Position numbers and translations under genes: made by a program. Positions 1 to 9,720 of a DNA stretch of 64,000 nucleotides are shown here, piece after piece. The stretch is from Ampelocalamus luodianensis (Eukaryota > Streptophyta > Magnoliopsida > Poales > Poaceae), in contig CM070624.1 in the NCBI GenBank assembly GCA_036346255.1, positions 16,648,626 to 16,712,625 on the forward strand, written 5' to 3'. The notes under the pieces are model-generated. The model did not search any database. It saw nothing but the letters and a program-made list of their open reading frames with translations, and was not told the DNA's origin. Positions within the stretch are counted from its first letter, which is position 1. The number at the start of each line of letters is the position of its first letter.

Positions 1-420
1 AGCTGGTAGGCGAAGAGAGACTGGCGGCAACGGTAGCAGCGGAAGGAAGGTGAAACCAGTCAAGCTCCCAGAGACGCTGTGAGTCAAGGCGCCGAGGGCC
101 AGAACCAATCAGAGCTCCCGTGTGGCGGTCCTGAACACAACAACACAGAGTCGAGAATGACCCGACAACCAAGATCAGTAATCTGCCCAGCAGAAAGAAG
201 CTGCATGGTAAGGCGAGGAACATAAGCAACAGAAGGAACATTAAAAGATGAGTTGCTAAGAGGGCCTCGACCAGAGACAGAAAGAGATGTACCATCAGCA
301 GTAAGAACACTGACAGGAGAATCAAGGGGGTGTAATGAAAGACATAATGGAAGGATCAGGAGTCATGTGAAAAGATGCTCCAGAATCAAGAATCCACGGG
401 GAGGTACCTGACTGTGTAGA
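1..420 (-). pseudogene. copia A protease / GAG-pre-integrase segment
   Basis: Translating the - strand from about 420 gives 'WILDSGASFHMTPDPS', the DSGA aspartic-protease motif of copia Pol. After a frame change come 'LTADGTSLSVSGRGPL' and 'VAYVPRLTMQLLSAGQ', and then a GAG-pre-integrase-like stretch. At least two frameshifts are needed to follow it, so it is a dead copy. It continues left beyond the window. Confidence 0.7.
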
Positions 421-464
421 AGGTGGTTTCTCGGTGCAAGAGTCGATGAGCGAGCCCGCAGAAC

Positions 465-1531
465 TCATCGAGGAGAACTGGCGGCAAGTAGGCGTCGAAA
501 TCTGGCTATCTCCCGCTTTCGAGAGAAATCGCCAAGAAGTCGATGCAGGCGTCGATGTAGAAGCACCAGTGCCAGTGCTAGTAGAAGAACGGCGAGAAAG
601 ATGTCGCTGCTTCTTATAGCACTGGACTCAATGTGGCCGACCTTGTTGCGAGAGGGAGCGGTGAGGACGACCACCGCCGGATGGAGGGCGCCACCACCTC
701 CCGTGGTAGCCGCCGAGGGTCGGTGTCTTTGGCGTGGAGCGCGGTGCAGCAGGTGGGCGGCGGCGAGCACGGAGGGGAGTGGCGGCGAGCCGGACCACTC
801 GAGCGAGTCTCCTCTCGCTCGATCTCGAAGGGCCTCTAGGAGAGTGACACGAGGGTGACGTGCAAGGAGCTGGGCACGCCGCTGCTCGAACTCGGGACGA
901 AGGCGAGTAAGGAACTCGTAGATCCGGCCAAACTCTGTGTCAAGACGCATACCAGGCAAAGATCGACGGGAGCGGCGGCCAAGAAGCGGAGAGAGTCCAG
1001 CTGACGCCAGACAGCAGAGCTCTGAGCGTAAAAGGCATCAACAGTAGCATCACCCTGCTGAAGAGAGTGCTCCTGACGGACCACAGACAGGTAGAGAGCA
1101 TCACCGGAGGGCTCGTAGCGCTGACGAAGGTGAGTCCACATCTGGAAAGCAGTAGGGAGTCCCACAACCTCATAAGAGAACTGAGGTTGGATACTAGCGA
1201 TGAGGACAGCAGCAGCCCGAGCGTCGTCATCGTACCACTGAGTGTAGGCGGTCAGGCGATCCTTGTAGAAATCCAAAGCCTCCTGGTAGGCAGAAATAGC
1301 CTCATCATCAGCAAGGCGAGCGGTCTCAGCAGCAGCCTTGTCGGCTGTTGGGGGCAGCGCAACAGGCGTAGGTTCCGTCGGAGGTGTAGGGCAAGGCGGA
1401 CAGGTAACATCGCCAGAGAGGACGCCCCAGAGACGAAGACCACGCATGTGGATACGTATGTGAGACACAAAGTCGGTGTAGTTAACACCATCGAAGATCA
1501 CCGGGCAGCGAGGGAGGGAAACGGTGTCCAT
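465..1531 (-). pseudogene. copia A gag (UBN2-type) with frameshift
   Basis: An open frame of 231 codons starts at 1531 and shows the copia Gag pattern: a start near a 'YTDFVSHIRIHMRG' block, then 'QMWTHLRQRYEPSGDALY' and 'DAFYAQSSAVWRQLDSL', typical of the UBN2 (gag-polypeptide of LTR copia-type) family. Near 960 the homologous reading moves to another frame, with 'EFGRIYEFLTRLRPEFEQRR' continuing down to about 840. Beyond that the sequence is Arg-rich and no intact CCHC zinc knuckle is visible. The break means no full Gag can be made. In life Gag would package element RNA in virus-like particles. Confidence 0.75.
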
Positions 1532-2226
1532 TGGTAGGCGGCGCTGGACGGCGCGGCGACCAGGACAACGAAGTCTAACAAGCGGCGCTGGACGGCGCGG
1601 CGGTTAGAACCACGTTTTTTTTCTTTTCTTTTAAACGCTCGGCCCGGCTACGAAGGCCCACGCGGCCTGGTTACAGACGCGCGCACGGGGAACCCTAGTT
1701 CCCGTCGATGTGGCGGCTCGGTAGCGGCGGCGGCGGCGGCGGCGCGGCGCGGAGCGGCGGCAGCGGCGGCGACGCGCGGCGGTAGGAGCGGCGGCAATAA
1801 CCACCGAGGAAGCCCGCGGTGACGATGACGGCGGCTGGTGGCCCAGGCGACGGGTGGCGGCGACGGGAGATGAGGCCCGAGCGGGGGGGAGCCGGGTTGA
1901 GGCCGCGCCGATCCGTGCGGTGGCGGCGACGGGAGATGAGGCCCGAGCGGGGAGCGGGTTGAGGCCGCGCCGATCCGTGCGGTGGCGGCGACGGGAGATG
2001 AGGCCCGAGCGAGGCGGAGCCGGGTTGAGGCCGCGCCGATTCGCCCGGATCCGGAGGCGCCGGCTCGCGACGTCCGGGAGCGACGGGCGAGCGACGGCAG
2101 CGACTGGAGAGGCCCGAGCGACGGTGAAGTGCGCAGAGGCCGAGGCCGAGGCGCGCAGGGGGTCGGAGGCGACGCCGGCGGCCGGGAGGACAAGCGACAA
2201 CAAACCCTAGGTTCGCTCTGATACCA

Positions 2227-2356
2227 TGTGATGAATAGCGCTTGTATTCAATATGGGGCCAATGGGCCAGTATATATACACAAGTACATGTGGTGAATAT
2301 GCAAAGAACCCCTTATAACAATGGGGAATAACACATATACATATATATCTCTAACA
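2227..2356 (-). repeat. 5' LTR of copia A with adjacent primer-binding site
   Basis: On the - strand the LTR starts TGTTAGAGATA and ends ATTCATCACA, giving TG...CA ends and a length of only 130 bp. It is followed at once (2216-2226) by TGGTATCAGAG, the usual primer-binding site complementary to the 3' end of initiator tRNA-Met. The partner LTR is outside the window, so the target-site duplication cannot be checked. Confidence 0.85.
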
Positions 2357-2377
2357 GTAATGTCATGTAAATGTCAG

Positions 2378-3374
2378 GTCCAAGAGGTGATCAAAGTGGT
2401 GGAGAAGGAGCTGGGATTTGGGGAAGGTCGGCTCCTTCATAAGCTTTGCAAGGTAACTTACATAGCCTTAATTCCCATATGACAGTATCGATGCATTATA
2501 TTTGTCTTAATGGGTAGTAAAATCATCTTTGTTGCATAGGTTTATCTGTTCATATCTGGTCAGAGGATTGTGGGATGCCTTGTCACTGAACCAATAAGAT
2601 CAGCATACAAAGTTATTCCGAGCTCTACAGCGGAAAACTGCAGCGATTTGCTGGTTAACAAAATTGAATCAGGGAAAATAAACCATACATTAGAGTTTGG
2701 GAAAATCAGTTTTAAGAGGGAAGTCGTAAAACGGCATAATCATTCTGACAAGAACAGAGAAGAGTACCGGGATCCTGGTGCTATAATTTGTGAAGAGGAA
2801 GCTGTTCCCGCGCTCTGTGGGTTTCGAGCCGTCTGGGTTGTGCCATCACGCAGAAGAAAGCGAATAGGGTCACAGCTAATGGATGCTGCAAGGTACGTTC
2901 TCTTGGCTTGTTTCCACATTTTGCTTGCTTTGTTTCATACAGAATCAGCATCCTTTTGATGTTCTGCATTCCTCAAACGTACCTTGATATCACATCAGTG
3001 TCATTGTGTCAAGATCAAGCATGCCCTGTTCCCCCGATAGCGAGATATGATAGCAATATCAGTTCACACAAAGACCAATGTTTTTACCAGAATGCGGAAT
3101 ATTGCTAACTATTTTTAACTGACACCACACTGCAAAGGCCCCTGGTTTATTTATCTGTTTTTCTGTGTGATCTACAAGCTGTCTGAAAGACTTGAATTTC
3201 TCTCTCCTGATATTGGCCCTACCATTCGTCTCCTACAGGAAAAGCTTTAGCGAAGGCGATACTTTAGGGATCTCACAATGCGCTTTCTCGCCGCCAACCT
3301 CCTCCGGGAAGGCGCTGGCGTCCAGCTACTGCAAGACCAGTGCATTCCTAGTCTACAGGGACGAAGATGTATAA
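2378..3374 (+). CDS. CTF7: ECO1/CTF7 N-acetyltransferase (sister-chromatid cohesion), 3' exons
   Basis: Three exons, 2378-2452, 2540-2892 and 3239-3374, join in frame through GT-AG introns to encode the last 187 residues and a TAA stop. The product is the ESCO/Eco1 acetyl-CoA-dependent acetyltransferase, which acetylates the SMC3 cohesin subunit in S phase in the nucleus. Diagnostic features are 'ISGQRIVGCLVTEPI', the 'CGFRAVWVVPSRRRKRIGSQL' acetyl-CoA-binding region (the R-x-x-x-I-G-S-x-L block), and the C-terminal 'CAFSPPTSSGKALASSYC' followed by 'FLVY'. The N-terminal part and the C2H2 zinc finger would lie upstream, beyond copia A, which occupies the preceding intron. No internal stop or broken splice site is seen, so the 3' half looks functional. 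Whether the 5' half is present and joined across the transposon cannot be judged here. Confidence 0.9.
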
Positions 3375-3482
3375 GGCCCTGTTTGGAAAGCGAGAATTTT
3401 TTCCCTATTTCTCTGGAAATTGAATTGTTTCCTGTGAAAATCCGACGAAATTCCTGTGAAAATCTTGCTTTCCAAAAAACCC
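3375..3482. mobile_element. Tourist-like MITE inserted at the ECO1 stop codon
   Basis: A 108-bp element begins GGCCCTGTTTGGAAAGCGAG and ends with the complement of GGGTTTTTTGGAAAGCAAG, so it has terminal inverted repeats of about 25 bp. It is flanked by TAA on both sides (3372-3374 and 3483-3485), the 3-bp target duplication typical of PIF/Harbinger-Tourist elements. The left TAA is also the stop codon of ECO1. Confidence 0.8.
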
Positions 3483-3508
3483 TAAGAGATGCTACACTAC
3501 TAGTCTCA

Positions 3509-3961
3509 CGAGTTTTTGGCTAGAATAACACTTTTTACACGTGTAATAGCAAATCTAGTCCCCTCTCGACATCAAAACCAAAAATAGCACCGCGGAGCCG
3601 TTGGTGGGCGACACGTCGCCGAGTTCGCACACCGGGCGCCCGGAGTCCCTCATCCACGTGCCCTGGGAACGGAGTTGCCACGGACTGCCTCGTCCGTGCG
3701 TCGGGGACATGGACACGCCTCGTTCGTGCGGCAAGGGCATAGGCACAAGGCACGGCATAAAGGCGAGTCTGTGCCCTTGGCAAATGGACGAGGCAGCTCC
3801 ATGCTTGGGGCGTGCGGACGAGGGGCTTCAGGCGTTCGGCGTGCGAACTCAGCGATGTGTCGCTCACCGACGGTTCCATGGTGCTATTTTTGGCATTAAT
3901 CTTTGGAGGAGGCTATTTTTGCCTTTGCTCGTGTAAACATTGCTATTTTAGCCAAAAGCTC
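3509..3961. mobile_element. Foldback / Mutator-like non-autonomous element
   Basis: A 453-bp element has inverted-repeat arms of about 175 bp. The left arm begins CGAGTTTTTGGCTAG and the right arm, read in reverse, begins GAGCTTTTGGCTAAAATAG. Internal blocks such as 'CGCCGAGTTCGCAC' recur inverted on the right with few changes. It is flanked by ctagtctca (3500-3508) and ctagtccca (3962-3970), a 9-bp duplication with one mismatch, which is the size used by Mutator-like elements. No coding capacity is supported; the open frames inside are hairpin-arm artefacts. Confidence 0.7.
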
Positions 3962-3970
3962 CTAGTCCCA

Positions 3971-4257
3971 TATGTGAAAGTTTTCTTCCCTTTGTAAAAA
4001 TTGTCTTGTTGGATATCTGACAGATAATAAACAGAGCACACCCCACGAGAAAAAGAGAGTAAATTTCACTTTGGACCATATAATTTTATCATAATTTCAC
4101 TTTACACCATATTTATCAAATCTTTTCACTACCTCTTTTTACTTTTGGTTTTACTTTGCACCATCTGTTTTTACTTTTTTGTTTTACTTTGCACCAAGAA
4201 AATATTCTGTCAGCGAGAGAGAAATATAAGAGACCTGAATGGAAATAATAAACTTAC
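3971..4257. other. AT-rich spacer, no gene seen
   Basis: The stretch is AT-rich with short imperfect repeats of 'ttttactttgcacca' around 4080-4200. Exons that should follow the CDC48B-like pseudogene on the - strand are absent here, so that copy is truncated at its 3' end. Confidence 0.5.
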
Positions 4258-5658
4258 CTACTGTCACGGCGTGGACATATGGCATCCAGTTCGTCAATGA
4301 AATTCATGGCTGGTCTACCCCGTGATGCCTCAGAGAGCTTCACGCAGGAACTTTTCGCCCTCTCCAGCATGGGCTTTATGCACAGAATATGCACTGTCAA
4401 CATAGGCACATTCTTACGGATCATGTCCAAATATACTGAAAAGCAAACACAGGGACCTTTAAAACAATAGTATGTTTGTCAGATTTAAATTTCAGGTCTC
4501 TCTGTGGTCCAATTGAGTCAATACTTGATCGTTGTCAGGTGGGGCATTGCATTCTCGGACAATAGCTTGGACCAAGCTTGTCTGAAAAAACAACAAGCGT
4601 TAACATGTTCAGAACTTGCAAATTGCTATGTCACGAAGTATAATAAACATCATATTACAGCAAACTCTATGCGGACCTAATCTAACCAACACATTTGGTG
4701 AAGATTTGCGCTAGGATTAAGACATGGCATTGCAAATGCGATACCTTTCCGGGGCCAGGGGGGCCGTAGAGCAGCAATCCTCTGGGCTACTGCAAGCTCA
4801 CACAACAAAAGGAGCACAATTTGATTAAACGAAGGTTCCGACCAGAATTCAATAATCTTCCATTAATAAAATTAATTGTTTTTAATATTTATTATGGATA
4901 ATGGTATTTTAATAGCCCTCAAAGATACCCGGTCGCTAGTATCTACAACGATCAGAGAAGATTACGACTAGCCTATAGTTGAAAGGACTGTTATGATCAC
5001 CCTACGATTAAAAGAATTGCTTATGGTCGTAATGTTTATTACGATTAGATCTACTTGTGATCACTTTATGGTTGATAAAACCCACAAACATATGAACCTC
5101 ATCGATTAATGACTCTGTCCACTAGACCACTACACTTATTCACATGTATGGTTTATCTCTAACATAACTGCATATAGTTCTCTTTATCTCTAGCATAGAG
5201 GGAAAGATCCAAAAGAGGACAATATATACCGAAGTCCTTAGATTAAGTTTCGGTGACTTATTTTATTCTGTAACCACTATTCAATACAAGAACACAAGAG
5301 TATGATTATTATTCTATCCGGAGAAAGTCTGAACCTATAAAAAGATCTTGTTTCTAAAAAAAATTATATTTCTCCTTACATGATCTCGAGTGTCGTGTCC
5401 CTAGTATTTATTTCATAAGTTTAGTAGTAAAACATTGACAGGTGCATTGGATGTTGAAGTGAGGGTAGAAAGAAAAGGGGATAGTTATGATAATACTTTG
5501 AGCCCGAGCACGCGGGACTCGTGGGCATAGAGGGAAGGAGACATCAATCAAGAGCTCCCGGAGAGCCTCGAGGGCCCTGCGGTTTTCGGCGACAACCTCC
5601 TCCGCCCGCCAACCTCCGCCCAACTCGCCGCCGCCCCTTTGCTCGCCACGCCTATCAT
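4258..5658 (-). pseudogene. CDC48B-like AAA+ ATPase, truncated unprocessed pseudogene
   Basis: Four remnant exons on the - strand keep the gene's splice sites. Exon 1 (about 5658-5497) reads 'AEEVVAENRRALEALREL' then, in another frame, 'LYAHESRVLGLK'. Exon 2 (4789-4745) reads 'PRGLLLYGPPGPGK', the Walker A loop. Exon 3 (4581-4525) reads 'TSLVQAIVRECNA'. Exon 4 (4393-4258) reads 'YSVHKAHAGEGEKFLREA' then 'FIDELDAICPRRDS', the Walker B. This matches the plant CDC48B-type AAA ATPase. Damage includes a stop (TAG where Trp is expected) at the start of exon 2, an extra C in exon 3, and a frameshift between the HAGE block and Walker B. Introns are retained, so it arose by DNA duplication and not retrotransposition. 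Later exons are missing. Intron 1 (about 4790-5496) is AT-rich and may contain inserted repeat DNA. Confidence 0.8.
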
Positions 5659-6165
5659 TTCTCCTCTTTCGCCTCTTCTAGTGCTCGCCGAAAACAACAA
5701 CGCGGCTTGAGTTGGCGCTGCCCCTCCCCCGCTCCTGCCCGAGGAGGACGCCGAGTCGTTCCGCAGGCCTAAGTATTTCCGGACCATTCCGTGCCCAATT
5801 CCACTCGGCCTGGTTGCGCAATGGCCGAGCCAAGATTGAGCCCCGATGAAGTTAACCAGCCACACTGGTGGCCCGGTAGAAAAAAAAAAGCGGTTGTGCC
5901 ATGTTAAAAATGGCATCCCTCTTGTCAGGGGCAACTTGGAGCCTCGGATCGAGGCTCGACATGAATTATGCGGGAATCACAATAATTCCAATATAATTTT
6001 ACTATTTCTTTCAAATAATACTGGGTTGTCGATTCGATTGTCACCAAATCCCATACACACCTATGTGCCCATGCAGATGAAGGTCGTGAGTTCAATTCTC
6101 TCGCTCCCAGAATTTCTATATGTATTTTATTTAGGAGAAACGGTAGGACCAAGCCAATCCGATTG
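5659..6165. other. Intergenic stretch, no gene supported
   Basis: It holds a GC-rich part next to the pseudogene start, a short A-tract at 5881, and then AT-rich DNA. An open frame on the - strand (5548-5934) simply extends the pseudogene's first exon upstream without recognisable protein similarity. Confidence 0.4.
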
Positions 6166-8340
6166 TATTTGTTGGACCGAAGAGACGACTAGAAGGGGTT
6201 GAATAGGCGCCATATAAAGATGATCTCTTTTTTAAAAAAAATTGTCTCAAGACGTTCACGGTTTTTTCACTCCAATAGCTATAAAGAACTATGAAGATCA
6301 GAGATAATCATTCAATAAGAACCAGGCAACAAAAGAATCAAAACTCGCTGAAATCTCCACTGGCCGATCAGACTGGTGAATAGTAAAATCAGCACAGAGA
6401 TTGAATTTCAGCATATTTCAAAATCGCAAATTGATCCAACTTTTTATCCACAACTCCAAGCTTTATGAGACTTGAAACATACCTTCTCTAGGATGTCAGG
6501 AACCTATTACAATCAAAGATTGTGAAGATTATTGCCAAAGTTCCGACCTTTTTCCGTTTAAGTAAAGGTTGCTCCAAAACCAGACGAAATACGAAAACGG
6601 TGATTGAGAAGATTTCGTGGGAGGAATCAATCCAAGATGGCTAATGATAGTCTCCCATACATCCTAGCACCCTTAACCACGGGAAGAATCAAGCCAAAAG
6701 CCCTCGAGAACAAAACTCCTAAAATCACCTTTTCTTTCACCAAAATAGGGCAAAAACAAACTTAGATCCAAAAACTTGCTCGTGAGTGGTATGATGATCA
6801 AGATGACCTTAGATCATATCCCACACATCCCAGCAAGTAAGATCACAACAAGATTTTAAATAAAAACCTAAGAGACACCAAAAATCCCAAAAGCATAAAA
6901 AAGAGAGCAATAATAATATAGAACTCATCTTGGGGTAAATCTTGCATGGATTGATTAGAGAGATTGTATCTTTACAGTCACTCCACCATGAAGGACAAAA
7001 ACTCAACACGTGAGTACTCAATCAATCCATCTCTCATGAACCCTAGCCTCTCCACTTTCCTCTTATATCCCTAAATCACAAATTAGGTTTTCTAGAATAC
7101 GAGGGTTGGAGAGTGCACAGCAAGCACCCTCCCCTATTTATAGTGGCGGCTAGACCTAGAGAGACATCCCAAATGGGCACCCGTTAAGCCCGCATACAAA
7201 CATGTTTCACTTACGCACGATGGCTCCCACTGAAGCCATCATGACACTTGCACTGACCCCTGCGTCGCTTGATGCAACCCATTGCACCGAACTATCGCGC
7301 CGCTTGATGCGACCTATCGCACCGAGCTGTATAACCAGTCGCACCGAGCTGCCGCGCTCGGTCATCATTGTCCATTTTGCGCCAATGACCTCCCGCCAAG
7401 TCTCTCACACGTCCGGATCCCACCGAACCGTCCTTGCTTGCAACTGGGACCAAGTCACTTGGTGCAGCATATGTCTCACCATGACTGCACCTGGTTTTCT
7501 TGACCGTTCAGGACCCCAGCTCCTCCCTGAGCCTAGTTTGGACCTCAACTCCTTCCTAAGTCTAGTCCCGATCCACCTTACCGCTGCCCGCATATTCATC
7601 ATTAGTAGCTTCTGCTCCAGTTCCTTGTCTTCTCAGCTTATAACCACCCCACTAGCCTCAGTCATCTTCCAGCACCACCTCGATCGTTCTGGACCTCGGT
7701 TGTCTTAACCTAGTCCCGATCTAGTCCGCCTCACCATGACCTAACTCCGGTGTCCTACAACCATCACAAACAAGCAAACCGTCACGTAGCACCGTACGAT
7801 ACGCACAATTATCAATTCACATAATTGATGAGGCATGAGTGTATACCTTCACAAAGGCCTCGGCTCAAACTTCGTTTTTTCTATGGTTTTTATCCATCTT
7901 ACACCTTGCTTGAGTCCAACCATCTCACTCGGCATTTATGACCGTTCTAGACCTTAATTCTCTTAACCAAGTCCTGGTCCTTCTCGCTGTTGATCATAGT
8001 TAACTCCAAGCTACCTGCACAACAATAGACAAATGAACCATTTTTGAACACAAATTCTTCACAACTTGACCCATGTTAGTACTCGAAACCTTCGACCACT
8101 CAGTACTCGGAGCCTTCGACCACTCGGTACTCGTAGCTACAGTACTCGAAGCCTTCGACCACCCAGTACTCGTAGCTACAGTACTCGAAGCTTTAGACTA
8201 CTCGGTACTTAGTTGCGGTCAAACTGATATTCCTGAACTCTGCAGAAAACGAGTGATTCGATAAACCCTCAACACCATTGTCAATTGTATCATCATCATA
8301 AGATCATGAGGTTATCCCCATGATATCCACAGTATTGTAT
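6166..8340. repeat. Unclassified interspersed repeat, probably LTR-type
   Basis: The left end carries 'GACTAGAAGGGGTTGAATAGG', closely matched at about 16935 ('gactagaggggggttgaatag') at the start of the insertion nested in copia B. The body is non-coding, mixes AT-rich DNA with short degenerate repeats such as 'gcaccgagct' (7270-7360), has a 'ctatttatag' TATA-like site at 7133, and includes the tandem repeat at 8076-8210. I could not find paired LTRs or a target duplication, so the class and exact ends are uncertain. The 168-codon open frame at 7202-7708 has no recognisable domain. Confidence 0.4.
8076..8212 (+). repeat. Compound 24/15-bp tandem repeat
   Basis: Units all start TACTCG. The 24-bp form is close to TACTCGAAGCCTTCGACCAC plus CCAG, and the 15-bp form is TACTCGTAGCTACAG. 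The order is 24-24-15-24-15-24, ending in a decayed unit, so the last part is a 39-bp composite repeat. Confidence 0.85.
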
Positions 8341-8432
8341 ATTTATAAGTAATATAAAAAGGGCTTCAGAAATTTACAAGTAAAAAGGCAACCAAAAGAA
8401 GAGGAAAACTAGCACGAGTTGTCTAGCCAATC

Positions 8433-8476
8433 TTGAATTTGAATTTGAATTTGAATTTGAATTTGAATTTGAATTT
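8433..8476 (+). repeat. Hexanucleotide microsatellite (TTGAAT)n
   Basis: About seven uninterrupted copies of TTGAAT are present. Confidence 0.95.
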
Positions 8477-8479
8477 TCT

Positions 8480-9160
8480 GTGTCTTAACGACCTGTGTGT
8501 GGCGTAAAATGTACGTGGCCTGAGGCGTGGTTGCGTGTTACCAACAGAAGGTATTACTTGCCCGCTAAAAGCCGGTGACTCTAGTACTTGTAAGCCCAAC
8601 CTAAGCGTGGTGGTAACCAGTGCCGTACCAGTCTACCAGGACGGCGGTATGCCCTTATCCACTTGTATCGTCACTACGCTCGCGCGTACCAAAGAGGTGT
8701 AGCACTGAACGCTGGTAGTTGGCCGGCCGCGCGGAGTAAACCACTGGCACCATTCATTCATTCGTTCCGTTCATCTACGAAGGCAAGCTTCCTCATGCAC
8801 GTTGCAAGCTCAGAAATGGAGATGGTGGCGCTGCACACGTCTTACCTGGCCCCAGTAATTGCATTTGCAGCGCAGCGCAGGCCCCGCCCCGCCCCGCCGA
8901 CCCCTTTCCCTCCCCCAACCAACCACGACGCGGAACTAAATGCTGCCATTGATGGCAGCGCTGCCCCTTTCCTCCCCACATTTACTACGGCACACACCGA
9001 GCACCCAACTCGATTGCCCTCGCCATCAATAAACGCTGCATCCACATGCTACGCCTGCCCCGCGCAAGATTCTGCCAGAAGGAAGCCGTGGTAAAACGAC
9101 GCACGCAGAAGCTAGCACGGCCGGCCGGCCGCCCGCGCGCGTGATCCGAGAGTACGCATT
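8480..9160. other. Intergenic DNA, no gene seen
   Basis: Moderately GC-rich with a run of 'ccccgc' repeats near 8880-8900. The open frames here (for example 8663-9094) show no domain, signal peptide or splice context that I can defend. Confidence 0.45.
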
Positions 9161-9167
9161 TAGCCTG

Positions 9168-9270
9168 GGCTCCCTTTGGAACGTATGGATTTCCGCAGGA
9201 ATTTCGTAGAAAACGGTTTTATTCCCCCGTGAACCGAGGAAACTCTCGCTTTGCAAACGGAGTCTTTTAC
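9168..9270. mobile_element. Short Tourist-like MITE candidate
   Basis: About 100 bp bounded by imperfect inverted ends: GGCTCCCTTTGGAACG on the left and, in reverse, GACTCCGTTTGCAAAGCG on the right. The internal ends also match (tttcc). It resembles the element at 3375-3482 in size and layout. The target duplication is not clear. Confidence 0.45.
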
Positions 9271-9367
9271 GATCGACCGAGTGGCTCGCCACTGACAGCG
9301 GCTAAGCCAAGCGAAGTACGGACTACGGAGGCCTTGCATTTGTGCGCTAGTACGGCGACGGAATTAA

Positions 9368-9717
9368 GAGCATCCACAACAGTTCATGTCATTTGTTACT
9401 AATAGGTAGACATATTAGGTATTTAGGTGATGTGAAGAAGAGATGATGAGGAAAGAAGGTGAGCTTGTTTCTAGATAAAGAAAAAAGCAAGTTGTTGATA
9501 CCAAGACATAAGAAACAACAAAATAGCTATTAGAGACTTGCTTGTTACATAAAAACGCGTTTTATTGATATCAAGAAACATCATGCACACTTGTAGCAAC
9601 TAAAGTTATATACAAGCTCAAGAAATAATCTATTGAAAGACTTATTTTCTTTTTATTAGATTGATTACTCTCTCTCCTCTTAGTAACAAGCTAAGAAACA
9701 AACTATTGTAGATGCTC
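9368..9717. mobile_element. 350-bp MITE with TAA target duplication
   Basis: It begins GAGCATCCACAACAG and ends CTATTGTAGATGCTC, which is its inverted complement with few changes. TAA flanks both ends (9365-9367 and 9718-9720), consistent with a PIF/Harbinger-type MITE. The inside is AT-rich and non-coding. A weaker relative follows directly (about 9721-10005; 'agacatcttcaacgg' against 'ctattgtacatgactg'). Confidence 0.7.
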
Positions 9718-9720
9718 TAA

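Larger units (their letters stand above)
1..2356 (-). mobile_element. Ty1-copia retrotransposon A, 5' portion (LTR to protease), cut by window edge
   Basis: The element reads right to left. It has a 130-bp LTR at 2227-2356, a primer-binding site, a very GC-rich leader (about 1540-2215), a decayed gag (465-1531) and the start of pol with a protease active-site motif (1-420). The order LTR, PBS, gag, protease is that of a Ty1-copia element. Reverse transcriptase, integrase and the other LTR lie outside the window. It sits antisense inside an intron of the ECO1 gene, because exon sequence resumes 21 bases beyond the LTR. Several frameshifts break the coding region, so this copy is not autonomous. 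The leader gives long Arg/Ala/Pro-rich open frames that I do not regard as genes. Confidence 0.85.

Noticed and set aside
1631..2221. Overlapping Arg/Ala/Pro ORFs of 79-190 codons on both strands
   Set aside because: They fall in the GC-rich, internally repetitive leader of copia A between the primer site and gag. The repeated 'ggcgacgggagatgaggcc' unit explains the open frames.
2378..3374. ECO1 exons as a pseudogene
   Set aside because: All splice sites are canonical, the three exons join in frame without stops and the catalytic and C-terminal blocks are intact.
4279..4470. 63-codon + strand ORF
   Set aside because: It is antisense to exon 4 of the CDC48B-like pseudogene; the - strand gives the Walker B motif.
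7202..7708. 168-codon ORF
   Set aside because: No domain or splice context; it lies in dispersed repeat DNA built of short degenerate units.
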